Below are positions 24,194-33,460 of a DNA stretch of 64,000 bases, piece after piece (position 1 is the stretch's first letter; each line of letters starts with the position of its first letter). The position numbers were made by a program, and so were the translations under genes. Where the stretch lies: the NCBI GenBank assembly GCA_913774355.1, contig CAJYGB010000038.1:1-64000 (forward strand). Reading direction: 5' to 3'. The notes beneath the pieces were generated by a model, which searched no databases, had not been told where the DNA came from, and worked only from the letters and a program-made list of their open reading frames with translations. Source of the stretch: an uncultured Chryseobacterium sp. Its GTDB lineage: Bacteria; Bacteroidota; Bacteroidia; Flavobacteriales; Weeksellaceae.

Positions 24194-25138
24194 TTAATCC
24201 CGCTCCGAAGAAGCTTCCAGAAATTCGATATTCCGCTTCAACCCGGCGAATTTTGTGCGTTTTACGGGGGATTTCCTGAAAATTTCAGAAAACAGTTCCT
24301 GCGTCAGTTCCCGCCACTCCCCTTTCTTAAAATTTTTCAGTGCTTCATTCGGTTTGAATTTGCCCTGCTTGTGCGGTGCCGAAAAACGGTTCCATGGACA
24401 AACATCCTGACAGACATCGCAACCGAACATCCAGTCGTCCATTTTATCTTTAAAATAGTCCGGAATAGCGTCTTTTAATTCGATCGTCGCGTAGGAAATA
24501 CACTTGCTGCCGTCAACCAGCTTTTCGGAAACAATAGCATTTGTAGGACACGCATCGATACATTTCCGGCAGGTACCGCAGTGGTCGGTAGTAGCATGAT
24601 CAGGCATCAATTCCAGATCGCAGATGATTTCTGCCAGAAAATAGAATGATCCGCTCTGCCGGGTAATCAGGTTGGCATTTTTACCGACCCATCCGATCCC
24701 CGATTTCCTGGCCCAGCTCCGTTCCAGCACCGGTGCCGAATCCACGAATACCCGGAATCCGAATTCGCCTATTTCTTCCTGCAGCTCGCTCACCATTTCA
24801 CGGAGAATGTCTTTGATGACTTCATGATAGTCTTCGGCGTAGGCATATTTTGAGATTTTAAAATTTTCAAGCGTAGAAATCTTCTCTTCCGGAAAATAAT
24901 TGTAGGAAAGTGAAATCACCGATTTTGAACCTTCCACCAAAAGCCTCGGATCCAGCCGCTTATCGAAGTAATTTTCCATGTACTTCATTTCGCCGTGGAA
25001 GTTGTTCTTCAGCCAGCTTTCCAGCGGTCGGGCGTCTTCTTCAAGAAACTCCGCTTTTGAAATTCCACAGTTTTGGAATCCAAAACTTTTGGCTTTGGTT
25101 TTAATGAGCTGTGAATATTTTTCTGCGGTTGAATTCAT
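24194..25138 (-). CDS. queG: epoxyqueuosine reductase
   Basis: 314 residues. Cobalamin- and Fe-S-dependent reductase for the last step of queuosine tRNA modification. Two ferredoxin-like clusters are visible: CGTCRKCIDACPTNAI (about 185-200) and CDVCQDVCPW (about 240-250). The N-terminal half contains the conserved RSWARKSGIGWVGKNANL segment. Length is close to shorter family members lacking the C-terminal HEAT repeats. It stands alone; the rhodanese gene beyond its start is divergent. Confidence 0.95.
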   Translation of the reverse strand: MNSTAEKYSQLIKTKAKSFGFQNCGISKAEFLEEDARPLESWLKNNFHGEMKYMENYFDKRLDPRLLVEGSKSVISLSYNYFPEEKISTLENFKISKYAYAEDYHEVIKDILREMVSELQEEIGEFGFRVFVDSAPVLERSWARKSGIGWVGKNANLITRQSGSFYFLAEIICDLELMPDHATTDHCGTCRKCIDACPTNAIVSEKLVDGSKCISYATIELKDAIPDYFKDKMDDWMFGCDVCQDVCPWNRFSAPHKQGKFKPNEALKNFKKGEWRELTQELFSEIFRKSPVKRTKFAGLKRNIEFLEASSERD

Positions 25139-25260
25139 CTTTTTTACCTTGCAAAACTAAGATTATTTTATAAATTTGTTTGGACTTTGGCCGATCGATT
25201 TCCTGTATGGGTATTTTCAGGCGGTCATAAGCAATTTTTAATCTTAAATATTAATATACT

Positions 25261-25560
25261 ATGTCTTTATCAGAAGTTTTAAAATCAGGAAATTATCAGT
25301 TAATCGACGTCCGTGAGCCTATGGAGCTTGAAATGGACGGATCTATAGAAGGGGCTAAAAATATCCCGTTGGGTGAAGTGGAAGACAGACAGGAAGAGAT
25401 CCTTTCAATCGAAAAGCCGGTGGTAATCTTCTGCAGAAGCGGAAACAGAAGCGGAAAAGCACTGGAATATTTAAATACCCAAGGACTGAAAGACGGCTAC
25501 AACGGCGGAGGCTGGGCCGATCTTAAAGCAACCATCGAAGCAAATGAGGGAACTTTTTAA
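25261..25560 (+). CDS. single-domain rhodanese-like protein
   Basis: 99 residues, cytoplasmic. IDVREPMELEMDG then active-site loop FCRSGNRSGKA with Cys58 as the persulfide-carrying nucleophile. Single-domain rhodaneses move sulfane sulfur from donors such as thiosulfate or glutathione persulfide; the physiological partner is unknown. A perfect terminator hairpin overlaps its stop codon. Confidence 0.9.
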   Translation: MSLSEVLKSGNYQLIDVREPMELEMDGSIEGAKNIPLGEVEDRQEEILSIEKPVVIFCRSGNRSGKALEYLNTQGLKDGYNGGGWADLKATIEANEGTF

Positions 25561-25573
25561 AGTTCCTTTTTTT
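25549..25573 (+). terminator. terminator of the rhodanese gene
   Basis: GGAACTTT-TT-AAAGTTCC followed by seven T. The stop codon TAA lies in the loop and right arm. Confidence 0.8.
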
Positions 25574-25790
25574 GTGCTGAACTTTTTAGGTTAAAAGGCA
25601 GGAAGAGGAAAAAGAGATGCTTGAAGTTGCTTTTCTCAAAATCACTGCTGACAATTTTTATCAAATGCTGTTGTTTGTATTCTGTTAAGGATAAGCTATT
25701 TAAATTCCTGATTATTTCTGTGCTTTTATTTTTAAATGCTATCAAATTTTAATTAATTTTAAAATGCACGGATTTACTGAAAATTAAGTT

Positions 25791-26387
25791 ATGAATTTAA
25801 AGGAAAGATTTTTACAGAACTGTCTGCCATTTACTGATGATTATCAGCTTATCGGAAATTTATGGGCTCAAATTGAAAAACAATATACCGGAAAAGGCAG
25901 GCATTACCATAATCTGCAGCATCTTGAAAATATGTTTCCCGAGCTTGAGACCCTAAAGGCTGATATTACGGATTTTTCAATAATTACGTTCTCTGTTTTT
26001 TATCACGATGTCATTTATGATGCTACTTCAAAAACCAATGAGGAAAAGAGTGCCGAATTCGCTGCTTCAAGGATGAAAAGAATGAATATCGATCAGGATA
26101 CTGTTAGGAAAGTTTCAGAACAGATTATTGCTACGAAGTCTCATCAGCGGTCCGGCAATGCCGACACCAACTATCTTCTGGATGCCGATCTTTCGGTTTT
26201 AGGAAAAGACCGGGAAACCTATATGGAGTATACCCTGAAAATAAGGAAGGAATATGCTGTTTATCCCGATTTTCTGTATAAACCAGGCAGAAAAAAGGTA
26301 TTGCAGCATTTTTTAGAGCTGGAAAGTATTTTTAAAACCGATACATTCAGGAATCAATATGAAGATCAGGCGAGGAAAAAATATTGA
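25791..26387 (+). CDS. HD-domain metal-dependent phosphohydrolase-like protein
   Basis: 198 residues, no signal. RHYHNLQHLENM near residue 37 and FYHDVIYDATSKTNEEKSA near 72-90 are the conserved His and HD motifs of predicted HD superfamily hydrolases. LLDADLSVLG provides the distal Asp. Likely a cytoplasmic phosphohydrolase of unknown substrate. Confidence 0.85.
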   Translation: MNLKERFLQNCLPFTDDYQLIGNLWAQIEKQYTGKGRHYHNLQHLENMFPELETLKADITDFSIITFSVFYHDVIYDATSKTNEEKSAEFAASRMKRMNIDQDTVRKVSEQIIATKSHQRSGNADTNYLLDADLSVLGKDRETYMEYTLKIRKEYAVYPDFLYKPGRKKVLQHFLELESIFKTDTFRNQYEDQARKKY

Positions 26388-26618
26388 ATGGGAGATTGAA
26401 AGTTTGTAGGGGATTGATGTCAATGGTGAATTCTGTTGTGCAGGTGAAGGGTGAATTGTAAGCGGTACTCAATTTTATCAAAGCTAAAATCATTGCAACT
26501 TTTCCACAGAAAGTATTTAAAATTCTTTCGCGACTTTATATTTTCTAACATTGGCTTCCTATAAAAAATTCATTATTGACTATTGACAAGCGGAGCGAAT
26601 TCACTATGGATCATTACA

Positions 26619-27398
26619 TCATTCACTTTTCAAAATGCTGTTGATAAAGCCGGCAGCTTTTTCCAAAACCATTCCCGGAACTTCTTTATGCGGGGTATGT
26701 CCCACATTGGGAATAATGAACTTTTCGGCTTTTCCATTTACCTGAGAAACGGTTCTTTCGATCTGATCCAGCGTTCCGTATTCATCGTTTTCGCCCTGGA
26801 TGAAGAGTAACGGTGCGGTAATATTCTTTAGTATCTGTTCAATATTCCAGGTTTTAAAACGGTCGCTGAGCCAGATTTCGGTCCAGGCTTTCACCAGCAT
26901 TTCCGTTTTATCGCCGTGGTATTTTGCCAGGCGTTCGGGAAGATTGGTTGTTTTATATGTTTCCAAGGCATCCTTTACCCCCTTTATGGTAACGTCTTCT
27001 ACGAAAATATGTCCGGCCTCACAGATGACTCCATTTACGCTCCCGGGATATTTTGCAGCCATGATCAGGGCAATGGTTCCGCCGTCGCTGTGGCCGAAAA
27101 GAATGACCTTATCTATTTTTAGTACGTCCAGCAAATCATTCAGCACGTCGGCTTCGGCTTCCATATAGCTGTTTTTCCTTTCGTGGGTAGGCATGGGAAA
27201 AGATTTTCCATAGCCCAGGCGGTCGTAGACCAGCACATTGCATTGAACCGCTTTCCCTAATTCGGACGGAAAATCCCTCCAAAGCTGCGTGCAGCCTAAG
27301 GAATCATGCAAAAAAACAAGGGTCGGCCTGTTTTTAAAGACCTGATTATATTCAATGTACAGCTTTTGCCCTTTTACGTCAACAATCCTTCCTTCCAT
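26619..27398 (-). CDS. alpha/beta hydrolase
   Basis: 259 residues. Oxyanion HDSLGC segment near residue 31, nucleophile elbow FGHSDGG near residue 100, and His in NVGHTPH near the C-terminus. No signal peptide, so cytoplasmic. The pattern fits small esterases or C-C hydrolases. It begins 16 bases after the nitronate monooxygenase-like gene ends, so probably co-transcribed. Substrate not identifiable. Confidence 0.88.
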   Translation of the reverse strand: MEGRIVDVKGQKLYIEYNQVFKNRPTLVFLHDSLGCTQLWRDFPSELGKAVQCNVLVYDRLGYGKSFPMPTHERKNSYMEAEADVLNDLLDVLKIDKVILFGHSDGGTIALIMAAKYPGSVNGVICEAGHIFVEDVTIKGVKDALETYKTTNLPERLAKYHGDKTEMLVKAWTEIWLSDRFKTWNIEQILKNITAPLLFIQGENDEYGTLDQIERTVSQVNGKAEKFIIPNVGHTPHKEVPGMVLEKAAGFINSILKSE

Positions 27399-27414
27399 TC
27401 TGTTTTATATCCGA

Positions 27415-28404
27415 CTACAAACTCGGATTCCCTGCCTGGTTAAATTCTTCAAGCAAATTTCTAAAAACCGTTTCTACCGGTAAAACCTCATCGATCAAAG
27501 CGGAAACCTGACCGATTTCCAGTTCGCCTTCTTCCATATCCCCTTCAAACATTCCTTTTTTGGCTCTTGCACGGCCGAGAGAAGCGATAAGCGACTCTTT
27601 GTTTCTTCCGGTATTGTAAATTTCTTCCAGTTCGTTGAAAAATTTATTTTTAACCATTCTCACAGGGGCAAGCTCTTTCAGGGTTAAATGGGTATCCCCT
27701 TCCTGAAGTTCAGTGATTTTCTGTTTCCAGTTTTCGTGGGCACTGGCTTCCACCGTAGCTGCAAAACGCGAACCGATCTGTACGCCATCTGCTCCTAAAA
27801 TCATGGCTGCTTTTATCTGCGAACCCAGAGCAATTCCTCCGGCCGCGATCAATGGTCTGGAAATATGCTTCCGTACATTCGGAATCAGGCAGAATGTAGT
27901 GGTTTCATCCCTTCCGTTGTGGCCTCCTGCCTCAAAGCCTTCCGCGACAACAGCATCCACACCGGCATCTTCACATTTCATGGCAAATTTGGTGGACGAG
28001 ACCACGTGAGCAACCTTTAACCCTTCTTTCTGCAGGGTTTCGGTATAGGTCTTCGGGTTTCCGGCCGAGGTAAAAACGATCTTTACACCTTCTTCCAGAA
28101 TAATACCGATCACTTCATCCAGATTCGGATACAGCATGGGAACATTTACTCCGAAAGGTTTATCCGTAGCCTGTCTGCATTTTCGTATGTTTTCCCTTAA
28201 AACATTGGGATACATGCTTCCGGCACCAATCAGTCCCAGTCCGCCACAGTTGGAAACCGCCGAAGCCAGCTTCCATCCGGAATGCCAGATCATACCTGCC
28301 TGGATAATCGGATACTGTATCTTAAAGAGTTGGGTAATTGCATTCTGTTGCGACTGCATATCGTGAAGCTTTTTTGCTGAATTGAAATCTATAAAACTGC
28401 TCAT
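27415..28404 (-). CDS. nitronate monooxygenase-like FMN protein
   Basis: 329 residues. TIM-barrel of the NPD/2-nitropropane dioxygenase family: PIIQAGMIWHSGWKLASAVSNCGGLGLIG, catalytic-type His in AGGHNGRD, FMN loops AAGGIALG and GADGVQIGSRF. Family members either oxidise nitronates or act as enoyl reductases, so the substrate is open. The N-terminal 15 residues before MQSQQNAITQLF may be extra; the shorter start at 28359 is possible. Confidence 0.85.
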   Translation of the reverse strand: MSSFIDFNSAKKLHDMQSQQNAITQLFKIQYPIIQAGMIWHSGWKLASAVSNCGGLGLIGAGSMYPNVLRENIRKCRQATDKPFGVNVPMLYPNLDEVIGIILEEGVKIVFTSAGNPKTYTETLQKEGLKVAHVVSSTKFAMKCEDAGVDAVVAEGFEAGGHNGRDETTTFCLIPNVRKHISRPLIAAGGIALGSQIKAAMILGADGVQIGSRFAATVEASAHENWKQKITELQEGDTHLTLKELAPVRMVKNKFFNELEEIYNTGRNKESLIASLGRARAKKGMFEGDMEEGELEIGQVSALIDEVLPVETVFRNLLEEFNQAGNPSL

Positions 28405-28447
28405 GCCGTAAAAATAATAAAAACCTCTGTTACCAGATGGTTTTCCA

Positions 28448-28475
28448 TAAAAAAAACCTTCAGAAATTCTGAAGG
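28448..28475 (-). terminator. terminator of the SurA-like gene
   Basis: CCTTCAGA-AAT-TCTGAAGG (28457-28475) with a run of A on the + strand, meaning a T-run on the - strand, just below the stop codon. Confidence 0.8.
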
Positions 28476-28483
28476 CTTATGTT

Positions 28484-29854
28484 TTATTTTTTAATAGCAT
28501 CTTTTTTCCAGTGTCCCTTGAAGTTACATTCGTCATAACGTCTGTCGATGGAAATGAAAATGGTCGGAAGCTTTGAGTTTACATACTTTTCAACCATTTC
28601 ATTTTTTTTCTTGTTGAGTGCCATCTGCTTGATCCTGTCGTAATCCGTTTCCAAAGTAATTTTGTGTGCCGGAATGACATCTTCAATTTTGATAATCTTC
28701 ACCACTTTTCTTTTTCTTTCGTCTTCGTCATCAAAAGCGGTGGTAATATCTCCTTTATTCAAACCTGCCAATTCGTAGCTGATGGTTCCCGGAAGCGTTT
28801 CTCTTTCGATCTTGTTTGAACCGTCTGCTCCCGGAATGATCCCTGCATTGTATTTAGTTCTTTTATCATCAGAAAATCTGAAGGTCGCATCTTTGAAGGT
28901 CATTTTTCCGCTTTGGATCAATCCCCGGATGCTGTCGAGTTTTGCTTTAGCCGTTTTCATTTCTTCGTCTGTTGGTGTTGCCATCAGAAGAATATGCCTT
29001 GCATCGTATATCTTCCCTGATTTTTTTACCAACTGAATGATGTGGTAGCCGAATTCGGATTCTATCGGGTCCGAAATTTCACCTTCCTGAAGGTTCAGTG
29101 CTGCGGCTTCAAAAGGCTTCACCATCTGTCCTTTGGAAATGTTCTTCATTAATCCTCCGTTTGAAGCGGATCCCGGATCTTCGGAATAGATTCTAGCCTG
29201 GCTTTCGAACGTTTCTCCACCTTCGATATCTTTTTTGATTTTCTTAAGCTTGTTGATCAACTCATCTTTATGGGCTTCCGTAAGCTTAGGGAACATCATA
29301 ATCTGGGACAGTGAAACTTCATCCTTGATTTCCGGCAGCTGTGCTTTGTACATATTATAAAAATCCGTTACTTCGTTAGGCGTAACGTCAGCTTTATCCG
29401 TAATCCTCTGGTATTTTGCCTGTCCGTAATATTGGTCTGCATCGATTTTTTCGATGGCATTTTTCATTTCATAACCATTTCTGAACTTATAAGCTGCCAG
29501 CATTGTCTTTTCGTCCGGAAACTGGGAAAGCAGCTGCTGGTATTTGGCATTCGCCTGTTCCTTGATGGCTGCCGAACGGTTCTCGATCAATGTATCTTTT
29601 TTTGCTTCGTAAACAAGAAGTTTGTTGTTAAGAAAATTTTCTAAAAACTCACACTTATCTATATTAGAAGCCCCCTGCTGTTTTGCGTAGTTCATCTGCT
29701 CGTTTACATCGGACTCCAGCACAATTTCATCACCGATTACAGCAGAGATACCATCCACTAAATCTCCTTTTTTCAGCTGTGCGTCCATCGTATTTATTCC
29801 GAACAACATGATGAAAATTCCAAAAAGAAAAGTGATCTTAAGTTTATTTGTCAT
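28484..29854 (-). CDS. SurA-like periplasmic peptidylprolyl isomerase
   Basis: 456 residues with signal peptide (FLFGIFIMLFGINTMDAQ). SurA N-terminal-like helical region (about 30-170) followed by two parvulin domains (about 175-280 and 285-390), e.g. EVSLSQIMMFPK with SEDPGSASNGGLMKNISKGQMVKPFEAAA, and IYDARHILLMATP. Expected chaperone for outer membrane protein assembly. The C-terminal SIDRRYDECNFKGHWKKDAI is typical of flavobacterial versions. Confidence 0.9.
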   Translation of the reverse strand: MTNKLKITFLFGIFIMLFGINTMDAQLKKGDLVDGISAVIGDEIVLESDVNEQMNYAKQQGASNIDKCEFLENFLNNKLLVYEAKKDTLIENRSAAIKEQANAKYQQLLSQFPDEKTMLAAYKFRNGYEMKNAIEKIDADQYYGQAKYQRITDKADVTPNEVTDFYNMYKAQLPEIKDEVSLSQIMMFPKLTEAHKDELINKLKKIKKDIEGGETFESQARIYSEDPGSASNGGLMKNISKGQMVKPFEAAALNLQEGEISDPIESEFGYHIIQLVKKSGKIYDARHILLMATPTDEEMKTAKAKLDSIRGLIQSGKMTFKDATFRFSDDKRTKYNAGIIPGADGSNKIERETLPGTISYELAGLNKGDITTAFDDEDERKRKVVKIIKIEDVIPAHKITLETDYDRIKQMALNKKKNEMVEKYVNSKLPTIFISIDRRYDECNFKGHWKKDAIKK

Positions 29855-29942
29855 TTTACTATTTTAAACAAGTTGCAAATTTAGAATTCTTAATGAATTA
29901 CACTAAATTTTTTATTATAAATATTTCTTAAAAGAAAACTAT

Positions 29943-30866
29943 TTACTGGAGTTCCACATCGAAAGTCGTCAGCTCCTTGAACTGCTTCAGTCTTCCGAAA
30001 ACATCGGCTTCGTTTACTTCCTGAATTCTTTCCGTTCCGAATCTCTCCACCGTGAAAGAAGCCATTGCCGAACCTACGATCAAAGCGGATTTCATCGTTT
30101 CGAAATCGATCTTTTCTTTTTTGGCAAGGTAAGCTGCAAATCCTCCGGCAAAAGTATCTCCGGCTCCTGTCGGATCGAAAACATCTTCCAGCGGCAATGC
30201 AGGAATAGCAAATACTTTATTGTCGTGGAAAAGCAGGGCTCCATGTTCTCCTTTTTTAATGATTACATATTCAGGACCCATGGCGTGGATCTTTTTAGCA
30301 GCTTTTACCAAAGAATATTCTCCTGAAAGCTGTCTTGCTTCTTCGTCGTTGATGGAGATTACATCTGTCTTGGCAATCATTTCCATTAGAATTTCCAGTG
30401 CGGAATCCATCCAGAAGTTCATGGTGTCCAAAATAACCAGTTTCGGACGGTTCTTCATTCTTTCCAGTACTGAAAGCTGTACGCCCGGATGAAGGTTTCC
30501 TAATAAAAGAATCTCGGCATCCTGCATGGAATCAGGGATTTTAGGATCGAAATTTTCGAGCACGTTTACTTCAGTCGCCAGCGTGTCTCTTGTGTTGAGA
30601 TCGTTATGATATTTTCCCGCCCAGAAGAATGTTTTTCCTTCTTTTACGATTTCTATTCCTTCAATATTAATGTCTCTGTCGGTAAACATATCCAGGTATT
30701 CCTGAGGAAAATCACCCCCAACTACCGATACTATTCCGGATTTAACGCCTAAAATGGATGAAGTGATCCCGATATACGTAGCAGCACCTCCTAAAATTTT
30801 ATCTGTTTTCCCAAATGGCGTCTCGATTGCGTCGAACGCAACACTTCCTACAACTAAAAGTTTCAT
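29943..30866 (-). CDS. PfkB-family sugar/nucleoside kinase
   Basis: 307 residues. N-terminal GGAATYIGITSSILG and C-terminal signature DPTGAGDTFAGGFAAYLA, with the GAGD anion hole and catalytic Asp. Substrate cannot be told from sequence; ribokinase-, adenosine kinase- and fructokinase-like members share these motifs. Lies 28 bases downstream of gldD on the same strand. Confidence 0.88.
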   Translation of the reverse strand: MKLLVVGSVAFDAIETPFGKTDKILGGAATYIGITSSILGVKSGIVSVVGGDFPQEYLDMFTDRDINIEGIEIVKEGKTFFWAGKYHNDLNTRDTLATEVNVLENFDPKIPDSMQDAEILLLGNLHPGVQLSVLERMKNRPKLVILDTMNFWMDSALEILMEMIAKTDVISINDEEARQLSGEYSLVKAAKKIHAMGPEYVIIKKGEHGALLFHDNKVFAIPALPLEDVFDPTGAGDTFAGGFAAYLAKKEKIDFETMKSALIVGSAMASFTVERFGTERIQEVNEADVFGRLKQFKELTTFDVELQ

Positions 30867-30894
30867 ATTTTTTTCAAAGTATTATAAGAGTCAA

Positions 30895-31452
30895 TTATTT
30901 TTTCCATTCAAAAGTATCCAGCAGGTGCTTCATATCTTTTTTGATATAGTCTACCGCAGGAGCCAGTGAATCAGGCTTCGGCCTGGTATTGAAATATAAG
31001 TAAGCCGTTACAAAATGCTTCGTGCTATCCGTAATATAAAACTGAAGATTGGATGCACTCTGCCCTTTCAGCTCGTAAAAGTTGCCGTATACCTTTTTAT
31101 TAGGATATTCGAAAGATTTGGTATCGATGGCACTTGCCTTAATCGTATGTTCATACACCATTTTCTCCGCTTCCTTGATGTGATCGGCAAAATCGTTCTG
31201 TATCGGATAATAGGTTACAAAAACCTTGGCCTTCATTTTCGGATAGTTCAGGTAATACCAGCAAGGCCTTTTTGCATCCGTAATTTTCGCAAAATCAGAA
31301 TATTCAAAAGTATAATTGCAGTTGTTTTCAAATTTGCGGTACTGAGGCTTCGGATATTCCAGACGGAGCTCACCGTAAGGCTTCGGCACCGGATCTTTGC
31401 CGCAGGATACCAGAAGCATGGCTACAAAAATAAAAATCGCGTTTTTAAACAT
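30895..31452 (-). CDS. gldD: gliding motility lipoprotein GldD
   Basis: 185 residues from ATG 31450-31452 (a longer frame is open upstream but lacks a leader). Lipobox LLVSCG at about residue 16. Contains the family-typical PKPYGELRLEYPKPQYRKF and RPCWYYLNYP segments. GldD is an inner or outer membrane lipoprotein associated with the type IX secretion and gliding apparatus of Bacteroidota. In the typical flavobacterial order gldE and ssb lie between mutY and gldD; here only repeats separate mutY and gldD. Confidence 0.92.
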   Translation of the reverse strand: MFKNAIFIFVAMLLVSCGKDPVPKPYGELRLEYPKPQYRKFENNCNYTFEYSDFAKITDAKRPCWYYLNYPKMKAKVFVTYYPIQNDFADHIKEAEKMVYEHTIKASAIDTKSFEYPNKKVYGNFYELKGQSASNLQFYITDSTKHFVTAYLYFNTRPKPDSLAPAVDYIKKDMKHLLDTFEWKK

Positions 31453-31540
31453 TTTGCAAAAGTACAAATTAGATTTCAGATTTCGGAAGACAAATTTCAG
31501 CATTTCAAGGAGTTTTGGATTTGAGTGGAATGCTGCTCTT

Positions 31541-31750
31541 GAACACAAAGGCCACAAAGATATTTTTACTACTAACTGGTTTTAAGTTTCACAAAGCCGC
31601 TTCACTTGTAAGAAACCGCGTAGATGTATTTTGTGGCATCTTTGTCATTGACTCAGTCGAATCTGCGATTTCCGTAGGAATCTATCACCGACTCTTTCCG
31701 TGCTTCTCTCTAATACTATGTTTACATTCCCTGCGGGAATGACAAATAGT
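31541..31750. repeat. two dispersed intergenic repeats between mutY and gldD
   Basis: 31541-31620 (ACACAAAGGCCACAAAG, then TTTTAAGTTTCACAAAGCCG) is related to 22258-22340. 31648-31750 (GACTCAGTCGAATCTGCGAT ... CCTGCGGGAATGACAAA) is related to 45562-45657 and, in its last part, to 54256-54300. No gene lies in this gap. Confidence 0.65.
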
Positions 31751-31761
31751 GTGGTAAATGG

Positions 31762-32808
31762 TTACAAAAACCGATAAGCCTCCTCGTAATTCCTGATGTA
31801 TGTTTCCAGCGGCTTCGGGAATGATTTATCGTGGGAAGTTTCCACATCGGTAACGAGATAATTGCTTTCGGCGATAAAATGGTTCCAGATTTCTTCGGAC
31901 TGCACTTCCACGTTGTAAATATCGATGCTGAGATTTTTATGGGTCAGCTTATGGCTGACGGTTTTCATTCCTACAATGAACGGTACCATTGCATCGGAAA
32001 TTTCAGGAGGAAATTCAAACAGTTTTTTCCAGATAAAGTCATCTTTCCGCTGCTGAATTAAAAATTGCCCGTTTCTGTGGACGAAATAATATTTTAATTC
32101 GAGATCCTTCGCCTTCGTTTTTTTTGCTTTAACAGGAAATTCGGATATTTTGTTAAGAGAAAAAGCCAGGCAGTCTTCATTCAGCGGACATTCCCTGCAA
32201 AGCGGATTTTTAGGTTTACAGATCTCGGAACCCAGATCCATCATGGCCTGATTGAAATCGCCTACATTATCAGGTAAAATAAGATGCGCCAGTTCGGAGA
32301 AATAATTAAAGGCCTTTGAGCCGGATATATCAAATCCGTCGGCGAAGATTCGGCTTAACACCCGGTAGAAATTTCCGTCTACGGCAGGTATTTTCCCATC
32401 AAAGCAAATGCTGGAAACAGCCGCCGCCGTATATTTTCCAACTCCTTTCAATTTTAAAATTTCTTCATATTGATGAGGAAAAGTTCCGCCATATTCAGTC
32501 ATAATCTGTTGAGCAGCCTTATGAATATTGATTGCCCTGGAATAATATCCCAGCCCTTTCCAGTACAGCAGCACTTCGTCTTCTTCAGCTTCAGCAAGCG
32601 TTTTTACATCCGGAAATCTTTTAATGAAATTATTGTAATGGCCCAGGCCCTGGTTAATCCTGGTCTGCTGGAAAACGATCTCGCAGATCCAGATTTTATA
32701 GGGATCTTTTGTCTGTCTGAATGGCAGATCCCTGGCGTTTATATTGTACCAGCTGAGCAATTTGTTGCCAATATGCCTGAATTCCGGCACTTTATTTATA
32801 TTTTCCAA
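31762..32808 (-). CDS. mutY: A/G-specific adenine glycosylase
   Basis: 348 residues. Helix-hairpin-helix with LKGVGKYTAAAVSSICFDG and catalytic VDGNFYRVLSR. [4Fe-4S] ligands C-x6-C-x2-C-x5-C in CKPKNPLCRECPLNEDC (about 196-212). C-terminal NUDIX-like domain for 8-oxoG recognition (about 225-348). It removes adenine mispaired with 8-oxoguanine. First gene upstream of gldD in transcription order. Confidence 0.95.
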   Translation of the reverse strand: MENINKVPEFRHIGNKLLSWYNINARDLPFRQTKDPYKIWICEIVFQQTRINQGLGHYNNFIKRFPDVKTLAEAEEDEVLLYWKGLGYYSRAINIHKAAQQIMTEYGGTFPHQYEEILKLKGVGKYTAAAVSSICFDGKIPAVDGNFYRVLSRIFADGFDISGSKAFNYFSELAHLILPDNVGDFNQAMMDLGSEICKPKNPLCRECPLNEDCLAFSLNKISEFPVKAKKTKAKDLELKYYFVHRNGQFLIQQRKDDFIWKKLFEFPPEISDAMVPFIVGMKTVSHKLTHKNLSIDIYNVEVQSEEIWNHFIAESNYLVTDVETSHDKSFPKPLETYIRNYEEAYRFL

Positions 32809-32930
32809 AATTTAATTGTTATTCAGATATTCCGACAGAGTTTAATACAACTTGAATACAGCCGACTGTTTGGCAGATGGCCAAGTATTAAGTGAATGTG
32901 TCAGTATTTTAATACTGCAAAGATAATGCT

Positions 32931-33383
32931 TTATTGTTCAGATTTTACCGAATAGACGGGTGCCGCTTTCAGCCACTGGTATTTCAGGTGCATCGGTTTG
33001 GCTATAAAACGGTAGCCTTCGAGTTTTTTGAGATAAATATAAGAGGTGGAATCTCTTTTAAACATCAATCGTTGACCGGAAAGAAACTGAAACGGAAAGC
33101 TTACCACGGAATCCCTCGTGGTTTTAAGAACTTTCCCGGAAAGGACACGGTAGATAAAAATGGGTTTTCCGCGGCCGGAAGACTGGTCGACCAGCTTAAT
33201 ATCTACTGAAGAAACCACCAGATCGCTTTCGTAAAAACATTCCTGGGGTTTCATGATGTAAGCTTTTCCTTCCTGCCTTTCGTCTGCAAAAAGGTCGATT
33301 TTCTGATTGTGCTGCAGTTTTTTATCTTCACAACCGAATACAATGAATACCAATGGCAAAAAATAGAACAGCCTGCCTTTCAT
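32931..33383 (-). CDS. hypothetical lipoprotein
   Basis: 150 residues with a lipobox (FIVFGC, Cys18) and a mature part with several beta-strand-like stretches. No family recognised. It follows the tssC gene on the same strand but a strong terminator separates them. T6SSiii loci can contain a small lipoprotein (TssQ), so a link is conceivable, but nothing in the sequence shows it. Confidence 0.7.
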   Translation of the reverse strand: MKGRLFYFLPLVFIVFGCEDKKLQHNQKIDLFADERQEGKAYIMKPQECFYESDLVVSSVDIKLVDQSSGRGKPIFIYRVLSGKVLKTTRDSVVSFPFQFLSGQRLMFKRDSTSYIYLKKLEGYRFIAKPMHLKYQWLKAAPVYSVKSEQ

Positions 33384-33410
33384 AATACTTTTTTTAATAA
33401 TTCGGTAGAA

Positions 33411-33441
33411 AAAAACCGATGTGAAAATCCCATCGGTTTAA
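33411..33441 (-). terminator. terminator of tssC
   Basis: AAACCGATG-loop-CATCGGTTT (33413-33439). The - strand has a T-run after the stem, placing it just after tssC. Confidence 0.8.
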
Positions 33442-33460
33442 TATTTTAATTAGGTTAAGA

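Noticed and set aside
25557..25745. 62-codon reverse frame after the rhodanese gene
   Set aside because: Its end lies inside the terminator hairpin and its composition looks random.
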